A DNA stretch of 11,973 nucleotides from Frankiaceae bacterium (lineage in GTDB: Bacteria > Actinomycetota > Actinomycetes > JAVEEB01), in the NCBI GenBank assembly GCA_030840665.1, contig JAVEEB010000302.1, positions 1-11,973 on the forward strand, given 5' to 3'. Each line of letters starts with the position of its first letter. Position 1 is the stretch's first letter. Shown here piece after piece: positions 5,998-11,973 of the stretch. The notes under the pieces are model-generated. The model was not told the origin of the DNA. It ran no database searches and saw only the letters and a program-made list of their open reading frames with translations. The translations under genes were made by a program, and so were the position numbers.

Positions 5998-6882
5998 TCT
6001 CGGGCGCAGCGTCAGGAGGGTGGCCTCGGGCGGGCAGGCGAACCGCACGGGCGTGTACGGCGAGCACCCCAGTCCGGCCGAGACGTGCAGCCACGAGGGG
6101 TGGGCGCTGCCCGGTGGCCACTGGTGCAGGCCCTTGGCCATTGACGGCGGCAGGTCGCAATTGGTGACCAGCGCCCCGTAGCCGGGGATGCACAACTGCC
6201 CGCCGTGCGTATGGCCCGCCATGAGCAACTGGTAGCCGTCGGATGCCATGGGGTCGAGCACCCGCGGCTCAGGGGAATGTGTCACGCCGATCGCGAGGTC
6301 AGCCGCTGGAGCGGGCGAGGAGTCGTAGCGGTCGCGCTTGATGTGCGGGTCGTCGACACCGGCGAACGCGAGCTCGACCCCTTGCACCGTCAGTCGCGCC
6401 CGGCGGTTGGTGAGGTCGAGCCAGCCGGCAGCGGTGAACGCGTCGCGCAGCTCCCGCCACGGGAGCGGCACACCGAGGACCCGCTTTCCCGAGCCCTTCT
6501 TCAGATAGTTGGCCGGGTTCTTCGGCTTCGGCGCGTAGTAGTCATTCGAGCCGAGGACGAAAACGCCCGGCCTACGGAGCAGCGGCCCGTAGGAGTCGAG
6601 CACCGACGGCACGGCCAGCTGGTGGGCGAGGTTGTCACCGGTGTGTACGACGAGATCCGGCTCGAGGTCGTCGAGGGCGCGGATCCAGTCCTGCTTGCGG
6701 CGCTGGCCCGGGGTCATGTGGGGGTCGGACAGGTGCAGCACCCGCAGGGGCCCCAGGCCGGCGGGCAGGCACGGGACGTCGATCCTGCGGAGCCGGAACG
6801 ACCGCGCTTCCCAGAGCGCGTACGACAGCCCGGCCGCCGTCGTCGCGGCGATCGTGGCGGGGACGGCGAGGAACGGGCGCAT
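5995..6882 (-). CDS. Membrane-anchored metallophosphoesterase (YkuE / Rv3683-like)
   Basis: A 295-residue protein of the calcineurin-like phosphoesterase fold, which uses two metal ions to hydrolyse phosphoesters. An N-terminal hydrophobic segment (about 3-24) is an uncleaved anchor or signal, so the enzyme probably faces outward or sits at the membrane. Metal-ligand motifs in order: LHLSDPHM (Asp53, His55), HTGDN (Asp83), GSNDYY (Asn113, with Asp114 in place of the His of the usual GNHD), GVTHSP (His202) and GHTHGGQ (His224, His226). The ATG at 6882 has only a GAAGA-like site. It lies 59 nt after the PonA2-type gene, with a small GC hairpin (6901-6916) between, so cotranscription is likely. 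The same neighbour order occurs in Mycobacterium tuberculosis (Rv3682-Rv3683). The substrate is not known; it could act on lipid or cell-wall phosphates. Confidence 0.9.
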   Translation of the reverse strand: MRPFLAVPATIAATTAAGLSYALWEARSFRLRRIDVPCLPAGLGPLRVLHLSDPHMTPGQRRKQDWIRALDDLEPDLVVHTGDNLAHQLAVPSVLDSYGPLLRRPGVFVLGSNDYYAPKPKNPANYLKKGSGKRVLGVPLPWRELRDAFTAAGWLDLTNRRARLTVQGVELAFAGVDDPHIKRDRYDSSPAPAADLAIGVTHSPEPRVLDPMASDGYQLLMAGHTHGGQLCIPGYGALVTNCDLPPSMAKGLHQWPPGSAHPSWLHVSAGLGCSPYTPVRFACPPEATLLTLRPR

Positions 6883-6941
6883 GGCAGCAATCTTCGCAGA
6901 GCCGGGCGGGCCCGGCGGATGCGCGCCCTACGTGCCGTCCG

Positions 6942-9413
6942 TCAATGGCCGCCCAGGGCATCCGTGGCGGTGCCGGCGGGCGTGGCGGTGACCGACGACG
7001 AGGGGTCGGGCGTCGGCGTTCCGTCCGGCGTGGGCGTGCCGTCCGGCGTCGGCGTCACGGTCGGCGTCGCGGTGACCGTCGGCGTCGGCGCGACCCCACT
7101 GCTGAGCTGCAGCGTGACGAGGGTGCCTGTCGGCACCCTTGCGCCCGTGCCCGGGCTCGTGCTGACGACCAGGCCGGCGGCGAGAGCCGACGGCACCTCC
7201 GTGGTCGAGACGGTCGACGAGAGGCCCTGCTGGGTGAGCGTGGCGGCGGCCGCCGCCGCCGTCTGACCGGTGAGCGCCGGCACCACGACGTACTGGCCGT
7301 GGGCGAGGGTCTGGTTGGCGAGCGGCAGTTGCTGGAGGGGCGTGGTGGCGAGCGCGGCGACCATCATCTTTCGCCAGATGATCGTCGGGATGGTGCCACC
7401 GAAGACGGCCTTCCCGACGCTCGGGCCCCATTTCGTCGCCGGGCTGAGGGTCGAGAATCCGTCGAGGACCGACTCACCCTCGGTGTGACCCACCCACACG
7501 GCGGTCGACATCGACGGCACGAACCCGACGAACCACGCGTCGGTGTTGCTGTTGGTCGTGCCGGTCTTGCCCGCCGCCGGCCGACCGATCTGGCCTTCCT
7601 GGAACGCCGTGGCGCCGGGGACGTCGATCGGGCCGCGCAGGACCGCGGTCACGGTGTCGGCGATCTCCGGCGATATCGCCTGCGTGCACTGCGGCGGGGT
7701 CACCTGGCGGACCTCGCCGCTCGCGAACGTCATCGACTGGATGACCCTCGGCTTGCAGGCCTGGCCGTGCGCCGCAAGGGTCGCGTACGCACTGGCCATG
7801 TCCAGGGGCCATTCGGAGGTGATGCCGAGGGTGAAGGAGCAACTCTTGCGGCTGAGCTGGCTGAGCTGGCCGCGGAAAGCAACGCCCATGTCGTTGGCGA
7901 CCTGCTCAATCGGGGCTATGCCGCCGAGCCTCTCCTCGAGCTGCACGAAGTAGGTGTTGACCGAGTGCGCGGTGCCGGACCACATGTCGAAGGTGCCGGC
8001 CTCGCTGTCGCCCGCGTTCTGGAAGTACGAGCCGCCCTTGTTCTTCGGGGAGTCGCAGATGTCGGGGTTCGGCGAGTACTTCGCCGGCGAGTTGATCTGT
8101 GTCGAGAGCGGGAGGCCGGCCTTCAGCGCCGCCACGAGGGTGAACATCTTGAACGTGGATCCGGTCTGGTTGCCGACTGCCGGCGTGCCGTCGAAGTTCT
8201 TCGCCCCGGTGCCCGTCGAGTACAGGATCGCCGTCTGGCCGGCGTCGGTGCCGTACGGCTCGTTCTGGGCCAGGGCGAGGACGTTGCCGGTGCCCGGCTC
8301 GACCGTCGCGAGCGCCGCGCCGATCCGGCCGCCGGGCGAGGCGCCCGTCTTGACCGCGATGGTCTGGGCGGCGACGGTCTGGTCGATGGACTGCTGGGCC
8401 GCGAGCTGCACCTTCGGGTCGAGCGTTGTGCGGATGGTGACGCCGCCGCTGCGCAGCAGGTTCTGCCGCTCCTCGCGGGTCGCGCCGAACTGGGGATCGC
8501 TGAGAATCGACTCTTCGACGTAGTGGCAGAAGCCGCCGTACTTGGAGTGGCTGCAGCCGTTCGGGATCGTGCTCGGCTTCAGGTTGAGCGGCTCCGCCTT
8601 AGCCGTGTCGAGCTGCGCTTGGCTGATGTAGCCGACGTCCTTCATGCGCTGCAGGACGACGTTGCGGCGCTCGAGTGCGCGCGCCGGCCGACGCGTCGGG
8701 TCGTACCCCACGGGATTCTTCACAAGGCCCATCAGCAGCGCGCTCTGGCTCAGCGTCAGCTTCGAGGCCGGGACGGAGAAGAACCGTTGCGCGGCCGTGC
8801 CGACGCCGTACGCGCCGGCGCCGAAGTACGCAATGTTGAGGTAGGCCTCGAGAATCTGGTTCTTGGTGAGGACCTTCTCCAGCGCAAGGGCGGCGCGCGC
8901 TTCGTTCACCTTGCGCTTCAGCGACTGTCCCGTCGCCGCCGCGCGTTCCGCGTCGGTCGTCGCGCTGTTGAGCAGCACGTTCTTGATGTACTGCTGCGTG
9001 ATCGTCGACCCGCCGCCTTGCACGCCGCCGGCCGAGGAGTTCTTCACGAGGGCCCGCAGGATGCCCTGGACGTCGACACCGTGGTGGTCGTAGAAGCGCG
9101 AGTCCTCGACGGCGAGCAGCGCGTTGATCGTGACGGTGTTGACCTGGGACAGCGTGACCTCGGTGCGGTTCTCGTCGTAGAAGTCGGCGATGAGGCTGCC
9201 GTCCTTGGCCAGGATGCGGGTGCGCTGGGCGAGGGGGCCCTGCTCGACCTGGACGGGAATGGTGATCGTCGCGGCGAGCGCGCGCTCCCCGATCCCGATG
9301 CTGCCGACCATCGGCGCGATGAGTCCGGCGACGAGCACACCGCTGAGCGCGCTGACGATGACCAGCACGAAGAACGCGGCGAGCTTCGACCGGGGGCCGT
9401 CGGACGGGGGCAC
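6942..9413 (-). CDS. ponA2: Bifunctional class A penicillin-binding protein, PonA2 type (GT51 + transpeptidase + PASTA)
   Basis: About 823 residues; it polymerises and cross-links peptidoglycan outside the membrane. Order (approximate): short cytoplasmic tail; membrane segment 12-37; GT51 glycosyltransferase with AVEDSRFYDHHG (catalytic Glu near 103), GGSTITQQYIKN (135-146) and ALEKVLTKNQILEAYLN; transpeptidase with STFK (Ser near 419), SVN (484-486) and KTGT (616-619); one PASTA domain (about 709-773, VPALTGQTAAAAAATL onward) that may sense wall fragments; and a Thr/Pro tail. Two cysteine pairs (near 287/296 and 453/524) may form disulfides. GTG 9413 is chosen because GAGGAG lies 7 nt upstream; ATG 9419, two codons earlier, is only 1 nt from that site. 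The gene is divergent from the WhiB gene, as in mycobacteria, where PonA2 has a PASTA domain and supports survival in non-growing cells. Confidence 0.95.
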   Translation of the reverse strand: MPPSDGPRSKLAAFFVLVIVSALSGVLVAGLIAPMVGSIGIGERALAATITIPVQVEQGPLAQRTRILAKDGSLIADFYDENRTEVTLSQVNTVTINALLAVEDSRFYDHHGVDVQGILRALVKNSSAGGVQGGGSTITQQYIKNVLLNSATTDAERAAATGQSLKRKVNEARAALALEKVLTKNQILEAYLNIAYFGAGAYGVGTAAQRFFSVPASKLTLSQSALLMGLVKNPVGYDPTRRPARALERRNVVLQRMKDVGYISQAQLDTAKAEPLNLKPSTIPNGCSHSKYGGFCHYVEESILSDPQFGATREERQNLLRSGGVTIRTTLDPKVQLAAQQSIDQTVAAQTIAVKTGASPGGRIGAALATVEPGTGNVLALAQNEPYGTDAGQTAILYSTGTGAKNFDGTPAVGNQTGSTFKMFTLVAALKAGLPLSTQINSPAKYSPNPDICDSPKNKGGSYFQNAGDSEAGTFDMWSGTAHSVNTYFVQLEERLGGIAPIEQVANDMGVAFRGQLSQLSRKSCSFTLGITSEWPLDMASAYATLAAHGQACKPRVIQSMTFASGEVRQVTPPQCTQAISPEIADTVTAVLRGPIDVPGATAFQEGQIGRPAAGKTGTTNSNTDAWFVGFVPSMSTAVWVGHTEGESVLDGFSTLSPATKWGPSVGKAVFGGTIPTIIWRKMMVAALATTPLQQLPLANQTLAHGQYVVVPALTGQTAAAAAATLTQQGLSSTVSTTEVPSALAAGLVVSTSPGTGARVPTGTLVTLQLSSGVAPTPTVTATPTVTPTPDGTPTPDGTPTPDPSSSVTATPAGTATDALGGH
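7015..7086. repeat. Four degenerate 18-bp tandem repeats in the ponA2 tail
   Basis: Units at 7015-7032, 7033-7050, 7051-7068 and 7069-7086 share the ggcgt...cggcgtc pattern; the first two differ at 2 of 18 positions. They encode hexapeptides of the PDGTPT / TVTPTP type on the minus strand. This is a slippage-prone tract forming the disordered extracellular tail. Confidence 0.7.
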
Positions 9414-9419
9414 GGACAT

Positions 9420-9741
9420 ACTCCTCAACACGTGCGCGCAGCGGCGCGCGTTCCCTGGTGTGCTCGTCCCAGAGTAGGGGCGCATCCGCGAATCGGGTCG
9501 CCGCAGACCGAGTGGCCAGGGCGCGGGGTTGTCTCCGTGGGTCGGTTCACGCCTGAAATGGCGGTCGGGGGCGGATGGTAGCGGCAACCGTATGGTCAGG
9601 ATGGCAAATGGTGACTATGCCAAAGATGGGCCTAACGGGGGCTGTTGTGCACACCTGTCCGATTCGTACGTTCTACGTGTCCCGCTGTGGCCGGCCAGTC
9701 ACTGTCCGTAACATGGGAACGACGACGGTTAGGAGTGCGCG
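9420..9741. promoter_or_regulatory. Divergent control region between ponA2 and whiB4/wblA
   Basis: About 320 bp without a supported gene, with some AT-richer stretches. For the WhiB gene, TAACAT at 9709-9714 is a fair -10 element, but the -35 position (tgtggc, 9686-9691) is poor. For ponA2, TACTCT on the minus strand (9476-9471) is a possible -10 without a good -35. Short symmetric sites are tggca-N11-tgcca (9602-9622) and tgtgcaca (9646-9653); either could be an operator, but both are short enough to occur by chance. The 60-codon frame at 9529-9711 has no ribosome site and is not counted as a gene. Confidence 0.45.
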
Positions 9742-10059
9742 ATGACGACTCTTATGGGCTGGGTCCCGGACTGGACGTCGTACGCCGCGTGCAAGCGCCG
9801 TGATCCCGACGAGCTCTTCGTCCAGGGTGCCGCGCAGAACCGCGCCAAGACCGTCTGCAGCGGCTGCCCCGTCAAGTCCGAATGCCTGGCGGATGCCCTC
9901 GACAACCGCGTCGAGTTCGGCGTGTGGGGCGGGATGACCGAGCGTGAGCGCCGGGCCCTCCTGCGGCGCCGGCCGAACGTGACCTCCTGGCGCGTCCTGC
10001 TGGAGACGGCGAAGCGTCATCACGTGGAAAACCCGACGAAGCTCTCGGCCGTCGGCTGA
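9742..10059 (+). CDS. whiB4: WhiB-family [4Fe-4S] transcriptional regulator, WhiB4/WblA type
   Basis: A 105-residue protein. The ATG at 9742 has AGGAG 6 nt upstream (9731-9735). WhiB proteins bind a [4Fe-4S] cluster that reacts with oxygen or nitric oxide, and act with the principal sigma factor or on DNA. The four cluster cysteines are Cys17, Cys39, Cys42 and Cys48 (C-x21-C-x2-C-x5-C). The turn GVWGGMTERERRALL (60-74) precedes a basic C-terminal segment (RRR, KRHH) that contacts DNA. DPDELFVQGAAQ and DALDNRVEFGVWGG closely match what I recall of mycobacterial WhiB4, whose Streptomyces counterpart is WblA. Divergence from ponA2 gives the same neighbourhood as in M. tuberculosis. There WhiB4 is a redox-responsive regulator; WblA controls development and antibiotic production in Streptomyces. 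Subgroup assignment rests on motif and context. Confidence 0.93.
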   Translation: MTTLMGWVPDWTSYAACKRRDPDELFVQGAAQNRAKTVCSGCPVKSECLADALDNRVEFGVWGGMTERERRALLRRRPNVTSWRVLLETAKRHHVENPTKLSAVG

Positions 10060-10079
10060 CCCGCCCCGCCCGTCCCCCG

Positions 10080-10487
10080 GTGCCCGGCGAGAGGTCCGGC
10101 GAGACGTCCGACGAGGTCTTCCCCTTCGCGTTCGACGCACGGGTCCGGGTGCCGTTGGCGGTCGGCGGGATCATCGCCCACACCTGCCGCGTCCGCCTGA
10201 GCGCTGACCGGCTCGTCGTCCGCTACGGCCTGTTCCATTTCCAGACGCCGCTGGCCAACGTGATCGACGCGCGCGTCACCGGGCCGTACAAGCTCTGGCG
10301 TTCCGCCGGGCTCCGGTTGTCGGGCAAGGATTCCGGGATCACCTTCGGTACGTCGGCCGGCCCCGGGGTCTGCCTCCTGTTCGGCGACCGCGTGCGCGTG
10401 TTCTATCCGCACGAGGCCTGCACCGTCACGATTGCCCGACCAGCCGAGTTCGTGGCCCGCTGGCAGGCACTGTCCGGGCGGGGCTGA
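10080..10487 (+). CDS. Small conserved-looking protein of unknown function, cotranscribed with the WhiB gene
   Basis: Up to 135 residues, from a GTG at 10080 that lies 20 nt after the WhiB stop. No Shine-Dalgarno precedes it, so translation may depend on re-initiation by ribosomes leaving the WhiB gene, or the true start may be further in. There is no signal peptide or membrane segment. The middle is rich in short strands: FAFDARVRVPLAVGGIIAH, CRVRLSADRLVVRYGLFHF, LANVIDARVTGPYKLWRSAG, GITFGTSAGPGVCLLFGDRV, then CTVTIARPAEFVARWQAL. This regular pattern suggests a compact beta-barrel of the PH-like kind, but no motif names a function. G/C-ending codons and the close packing between two real genes support coding. 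I do not recognise a characterised relative. Confidence 0.75.
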   Translation: MPGERSGETSDEVFPFAFDARVRVPLAVGGIIAHTCRVRLSADRLVVRYGLFHFQTPLANVIDARVTGPYKLWRSAGLRLSGKDSGITFGTSAGPGVCLLFGDRVRVFYPHEACTVTIARPAEFVARWQALSGRG

Positions 10488-10501
10488 CCGTCGTACCGTG
10501 A

Positions 10502-10520
10502 CCTCCTGACGCCGAGGAGG
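10502..10520 (+). promoter_or_regulatory. Hairpin sequestering the Shine-Dalgarno of the flavoprotein gene
   Basis: CCTCCT (10502-10507) is the exact complement of the ribosome-binding site AGGAGG (10515-10520), with a 7-nt loop (GACGCCG). The site ends 7 nt before the GTG at 10528. Closed, the stem would hide the entire Shine-Dalgarno; it is short (6 bp), so it could be opened easily, for example by ribosomes arriving from the upstream gene or by a change in temperature. The pairing is seen; the control function is inference. Confidence 0.45.
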
Positions 10521-10527
10521 CCCACCC

Positions 10528-11889
10528 GTGGCAACGGAAGAATTCGACATCATCGTCATCGGCCTCGGCCCGGGCGGGGAGCGAGTCGCGGACGAGTGCG
10601 CGACCGCGGGCCTGCGTGTCCTCGGGATCGAGTCGCGCCTCGTCGGCGGCGAATGCCCGTACTACGGCTGCGTCCCGACCAAGATGATGGTGCGCGCCGC
10701 CTCCTCCCTCGCCGAGTCCCGGCGGGTGCCTCGGCTCGCGGGGACCTCCACCGACCACGCCGACTGGGCGCCGGTCGCCGCCCGCATCCGCGACGAGGCG
10801 ACCGACAACTGGGACGACACGGTCGCGGTCAAGCGGCTGACGGACGCCGGTGGCCATTTCGTGCGGGGTCACGGGCGCATCGCCGGCCCGGGGCTCGTTG
10901 CGGTCGGTGAGCAGGAGTTCCGGGCGACCCGCGCCATCGTCGTGGGCACCGGGACGGCGCCCGTCGTCCCGCCGATCGACGGGCTGGCCGGCACGCCGTT
11001 CTGGACGAACCGCGAGGCCGTCGAGGCGATGGCGGCCCCCGCCAGCCTGATCGTTCTGGGTGGCGGCGCCATCGGCCTCGAGATGGCGCAGGTCTTCTCG
11101 CGTTTCGGAACCCGCGTGACGATCCTCGAGGCCGGCACCCGCCTGCTCGCGGTCGAGGAGCCGGAGGCCGGCGAGCTGCTGGCCGTGGTCCTCGGGCGCG
11201 AAGGGCTCGACGTCCGCACGGGGGTCAAGGCGACGAGCGTGTCGTACGACGGATCCTTCACGGTGACCCTCGACGGCGGCGACACCGTGACGGCCGAGAA
11301 GCTGCTCGTCGCGGTGGGCCGCAAGACCGACCTCGACGGTCTCGGCGTTGCCACCGTCGGCATCGACGCGACCGCGCGCTTCCTCGCCACGGACGGCAAC
11401 CTGCGGGTGCAGGACGGCCTGTACGCGGTCGGCGACATCACCGGTAAGGGCCTGTTCACCCATGTCGCCGTCTACCAGGGCGGGATCGCGGTGGCGGACA
11501 TCCTGGGTCACGAGCACGCGCCCGCGGACTACGCGGCGCTGCCGCGGGTGACGTTCACCGACCCGGAGATCGGCGCGACCGGGATCACCGCGCAGCAGGC
11601 GGCCGACCGCGGGATGACCGTTCGGACCGGGTCAGCGCAGACCGCATCGTCGGCCAGGGGATGGATCCACAAGGAGGGCAATGACGGCTTCATCAAGCTG
11701 GTCGTCGATGCGTCCTCCGGCGTCCTCGTCGGTGCCACGTCCGCCGGACCCTGGGGCGGTGAGGTGCTCGGCGCGCTGTCGGTGGCCGTGCACGCGCGGC
11801 TCGAGCTCGAGCAGCTGCGCCGGATGATCTATGCGTATCCGACGTTCCACCGCGGGATCGAGGACGCGATCAAGGCGGTCGGCGCCTGA
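10528..11889 (+). CDS. FAD-dependent pyridine nucleotide-disulfide oxidoreductase (class I), not a lipoamide dehydrogenase
   Basis: A 453-residue flavoprotein. The GTG at 10528 follows AGGAGG by 7 nt. Order: FAD-binding Rossmann motif VIGLGPGGE (10-18); redox-active pair in GGECPYYGCVPTK (Cys43, Cys48, as C-x4-C); second Rossmann motif VLGGGAIGLEMA (176-187) with Glu201 at the end of the next strand, which favours NADH over NADPH; FAD motif YAVGDITG (299-306); and a dimerisation domain from VTFTDPEIGATG (341-352). Near the C-terminus lipoamide dehydrogenases have His-Pro-Thr with a catalytic His-Glu pair. Here it is YAYPTFHRG, with Tyr437 at the His place, as in soluble transhydrogenase-like members (YPT). 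It therefore probably reduces something other than lipoamide: a quinone, a metal or an unknown disulfide. It is the third gene after the WhiB regulator, 40 nt beyond the small unknown gene. Confidence 0.9.
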   Translation: MATEEFDIIVIGLGPGGERVADECATAGLRVLGIESRLVGGECPYYGCVPTKMMVRAASSLAESRRVPRLAGTSTDHADWAPVAARIRDEATDNWDDTVAVKRLTDAGGHFVRGHGRIAGPGLVAVGEQEFRATRAIVVGTGTAPVVPPIDGLAGTPFWTNREAVEAMAAPASLIVLGGGAIGLEMAQVFSRFGTRVTILEAGTRLLAVEEPEAGELLAVVLGREGLDVRTGVKATSVSYDGSFTVTLDGGDTVTAEKLLVAVGRKTDLDGLGVATVGIDATARFLATDGNLRVQDGLYAVGDITGKGLFTHVAVYQGGIAVADILGHEHAPADYAALPRVTFTDPEIGATGITAQQAADRGMTVRTGSAQTASSARGWIHKEGNDGFIKLVVDASSGVLVGATSAGPWGGEVLGALSVAVHARLELEQLRRMIYAYPTFHRGIEDAIKAVGA

Positions 11890-11904
11890 AAGGATCAGCG
11901 ACCG

Positions 11905-11973
11905 TCAGGGGCGGCGCATCCCGGCGGGCGCGGCGGGCACCGTGCGGCCGCTGCGTTCCACGTGGCGCGCGGT
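11905..11973 (-). CDS. Possible C-terminal end of a convergent gene, cut by the window edge
   Basis: On the minus strand a frame open from the window edge runs for 22 codons to TGA at 11907-11905 (end: VPAAPAGMRRP). In 21 of 22 codons the third base is G or C, better than the other two frames, which also stay open over this short length. It would be convergent with the flavoprotein gene, 15 nt apart, with no clear terminator between. Too short to name a product; it may be non-coding. Confidence 0.3.
   Translation of the reverse strand, partial: TARHVERSGRTVPAAPAGMRRP

Noticed and set aside
6945..9581. 878-codon open frame on the + strand opposite ponA2
   Set aside because: It is the antisense shadow of a gene with complete GT51, transpeptidase and PASTA motifs. 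Its product is Arg/Gly/Val-rich without domain features, as expected from GC-rich codons read backwards.
9529..9711. 60-codon + strand frame between ponA2 and the WhiB gene
   Set aside because: No ribosome site, no recognisable product, and it overlaps the likely promoter region.
10528..11889. Annotation of the flavoprotein as dihydrolipoyl dehydrogenase
   Set aside because: The fold matches, but the C-terminal His-Glu catalytic pair is replaced (YPTFHRG), so the specific enzyme name is not supported.
1..11973. Mobile elements, integrase attachment at the tRNA gene, CRISPR arrays
   Set aside because: No transposase, integrase or recombinase gene, no terminal inverted repeats, no direct repeat of the tRNA 3' end, and no regularly spaced repeats were seen.

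Overview
The window is high-GC DNA with strongly G/C-ending codons. It carries a SigE-type ECF sigma factor, a WhiB-family iron-sulfur regulator, a PASTA-bearing class A penicillin-binding protein and an actinobacterial HelD. Together these point to a non-mycobacterial member of the Actinomycetota. No mobile element, CRISPR array or phage gene was seen; this looks like ordinary chromosome.

Layout. (1) Positions 1-1093 (+): the 3' part of an ECF sigma factor gene, coupled through an ATGA overlap to a one-pass membrane partner gene. A long perfect hairpin at 1116-1151 closes this operon. (2) Positions 1202-1915 (-): a gene for a secreted protein built of two tandem four-cysteine domains. An in-frame TAA at 1343-1345 interrupts the second domain, yet the same frame continues as good coding sequence for 46 codons to TAG at 1202-1204. 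(3) Positions 2106-5727 (-): three genes in one direction, encoding a membrane-anchored Ala/Lys-rich protein, a DUF6941-like protein and HelD, the ATPase that releases stalled RNA polymerase. (4) Positions 5846-5957 (-): tRNA-Pro(CGG) with encoded CCA, followed by a C(UUCG)G hairpin. (5) Positions 5995-9413 (-): a membrane-anchored metallophosphoesterase and a bifunctional penicillin-binding protein (PonA2 type). (6) Positions 9742-11889 (+), divergent from PonA2: a WhiB4/WblA-type regulator, a small protein of unknown function, and a flavin disulfide oxidoreductase. At 11905-11973 (-) there may be the tail of a convergent gene.

How the genes may work together. The divergent whiB4 / ponA2 / metallophosphoesterase arrangement is the one known in Mycobacterium tuberculosis (Rv3681c-Rv3682-Rv3683). 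It links a redox- or NO-sensing Fe-S regulator to cell-wall synthesis. The flavoprotein downstream of the regulator fits a redox theme, but that is inference. HelD belongs to transcription recycling and rifampicin tolerance; its two upstream neighbours have no known link to it.

The most unusual signals are the nonsense codon, which falls at the exact position of a tyrosine in the sister domain of the secreted protein, and two Shine-Dalgarno sequences (secreted protein and flavoprotein) that sit inside small perfect hairpins. I did not find a convincing wholly new multi-gene system.
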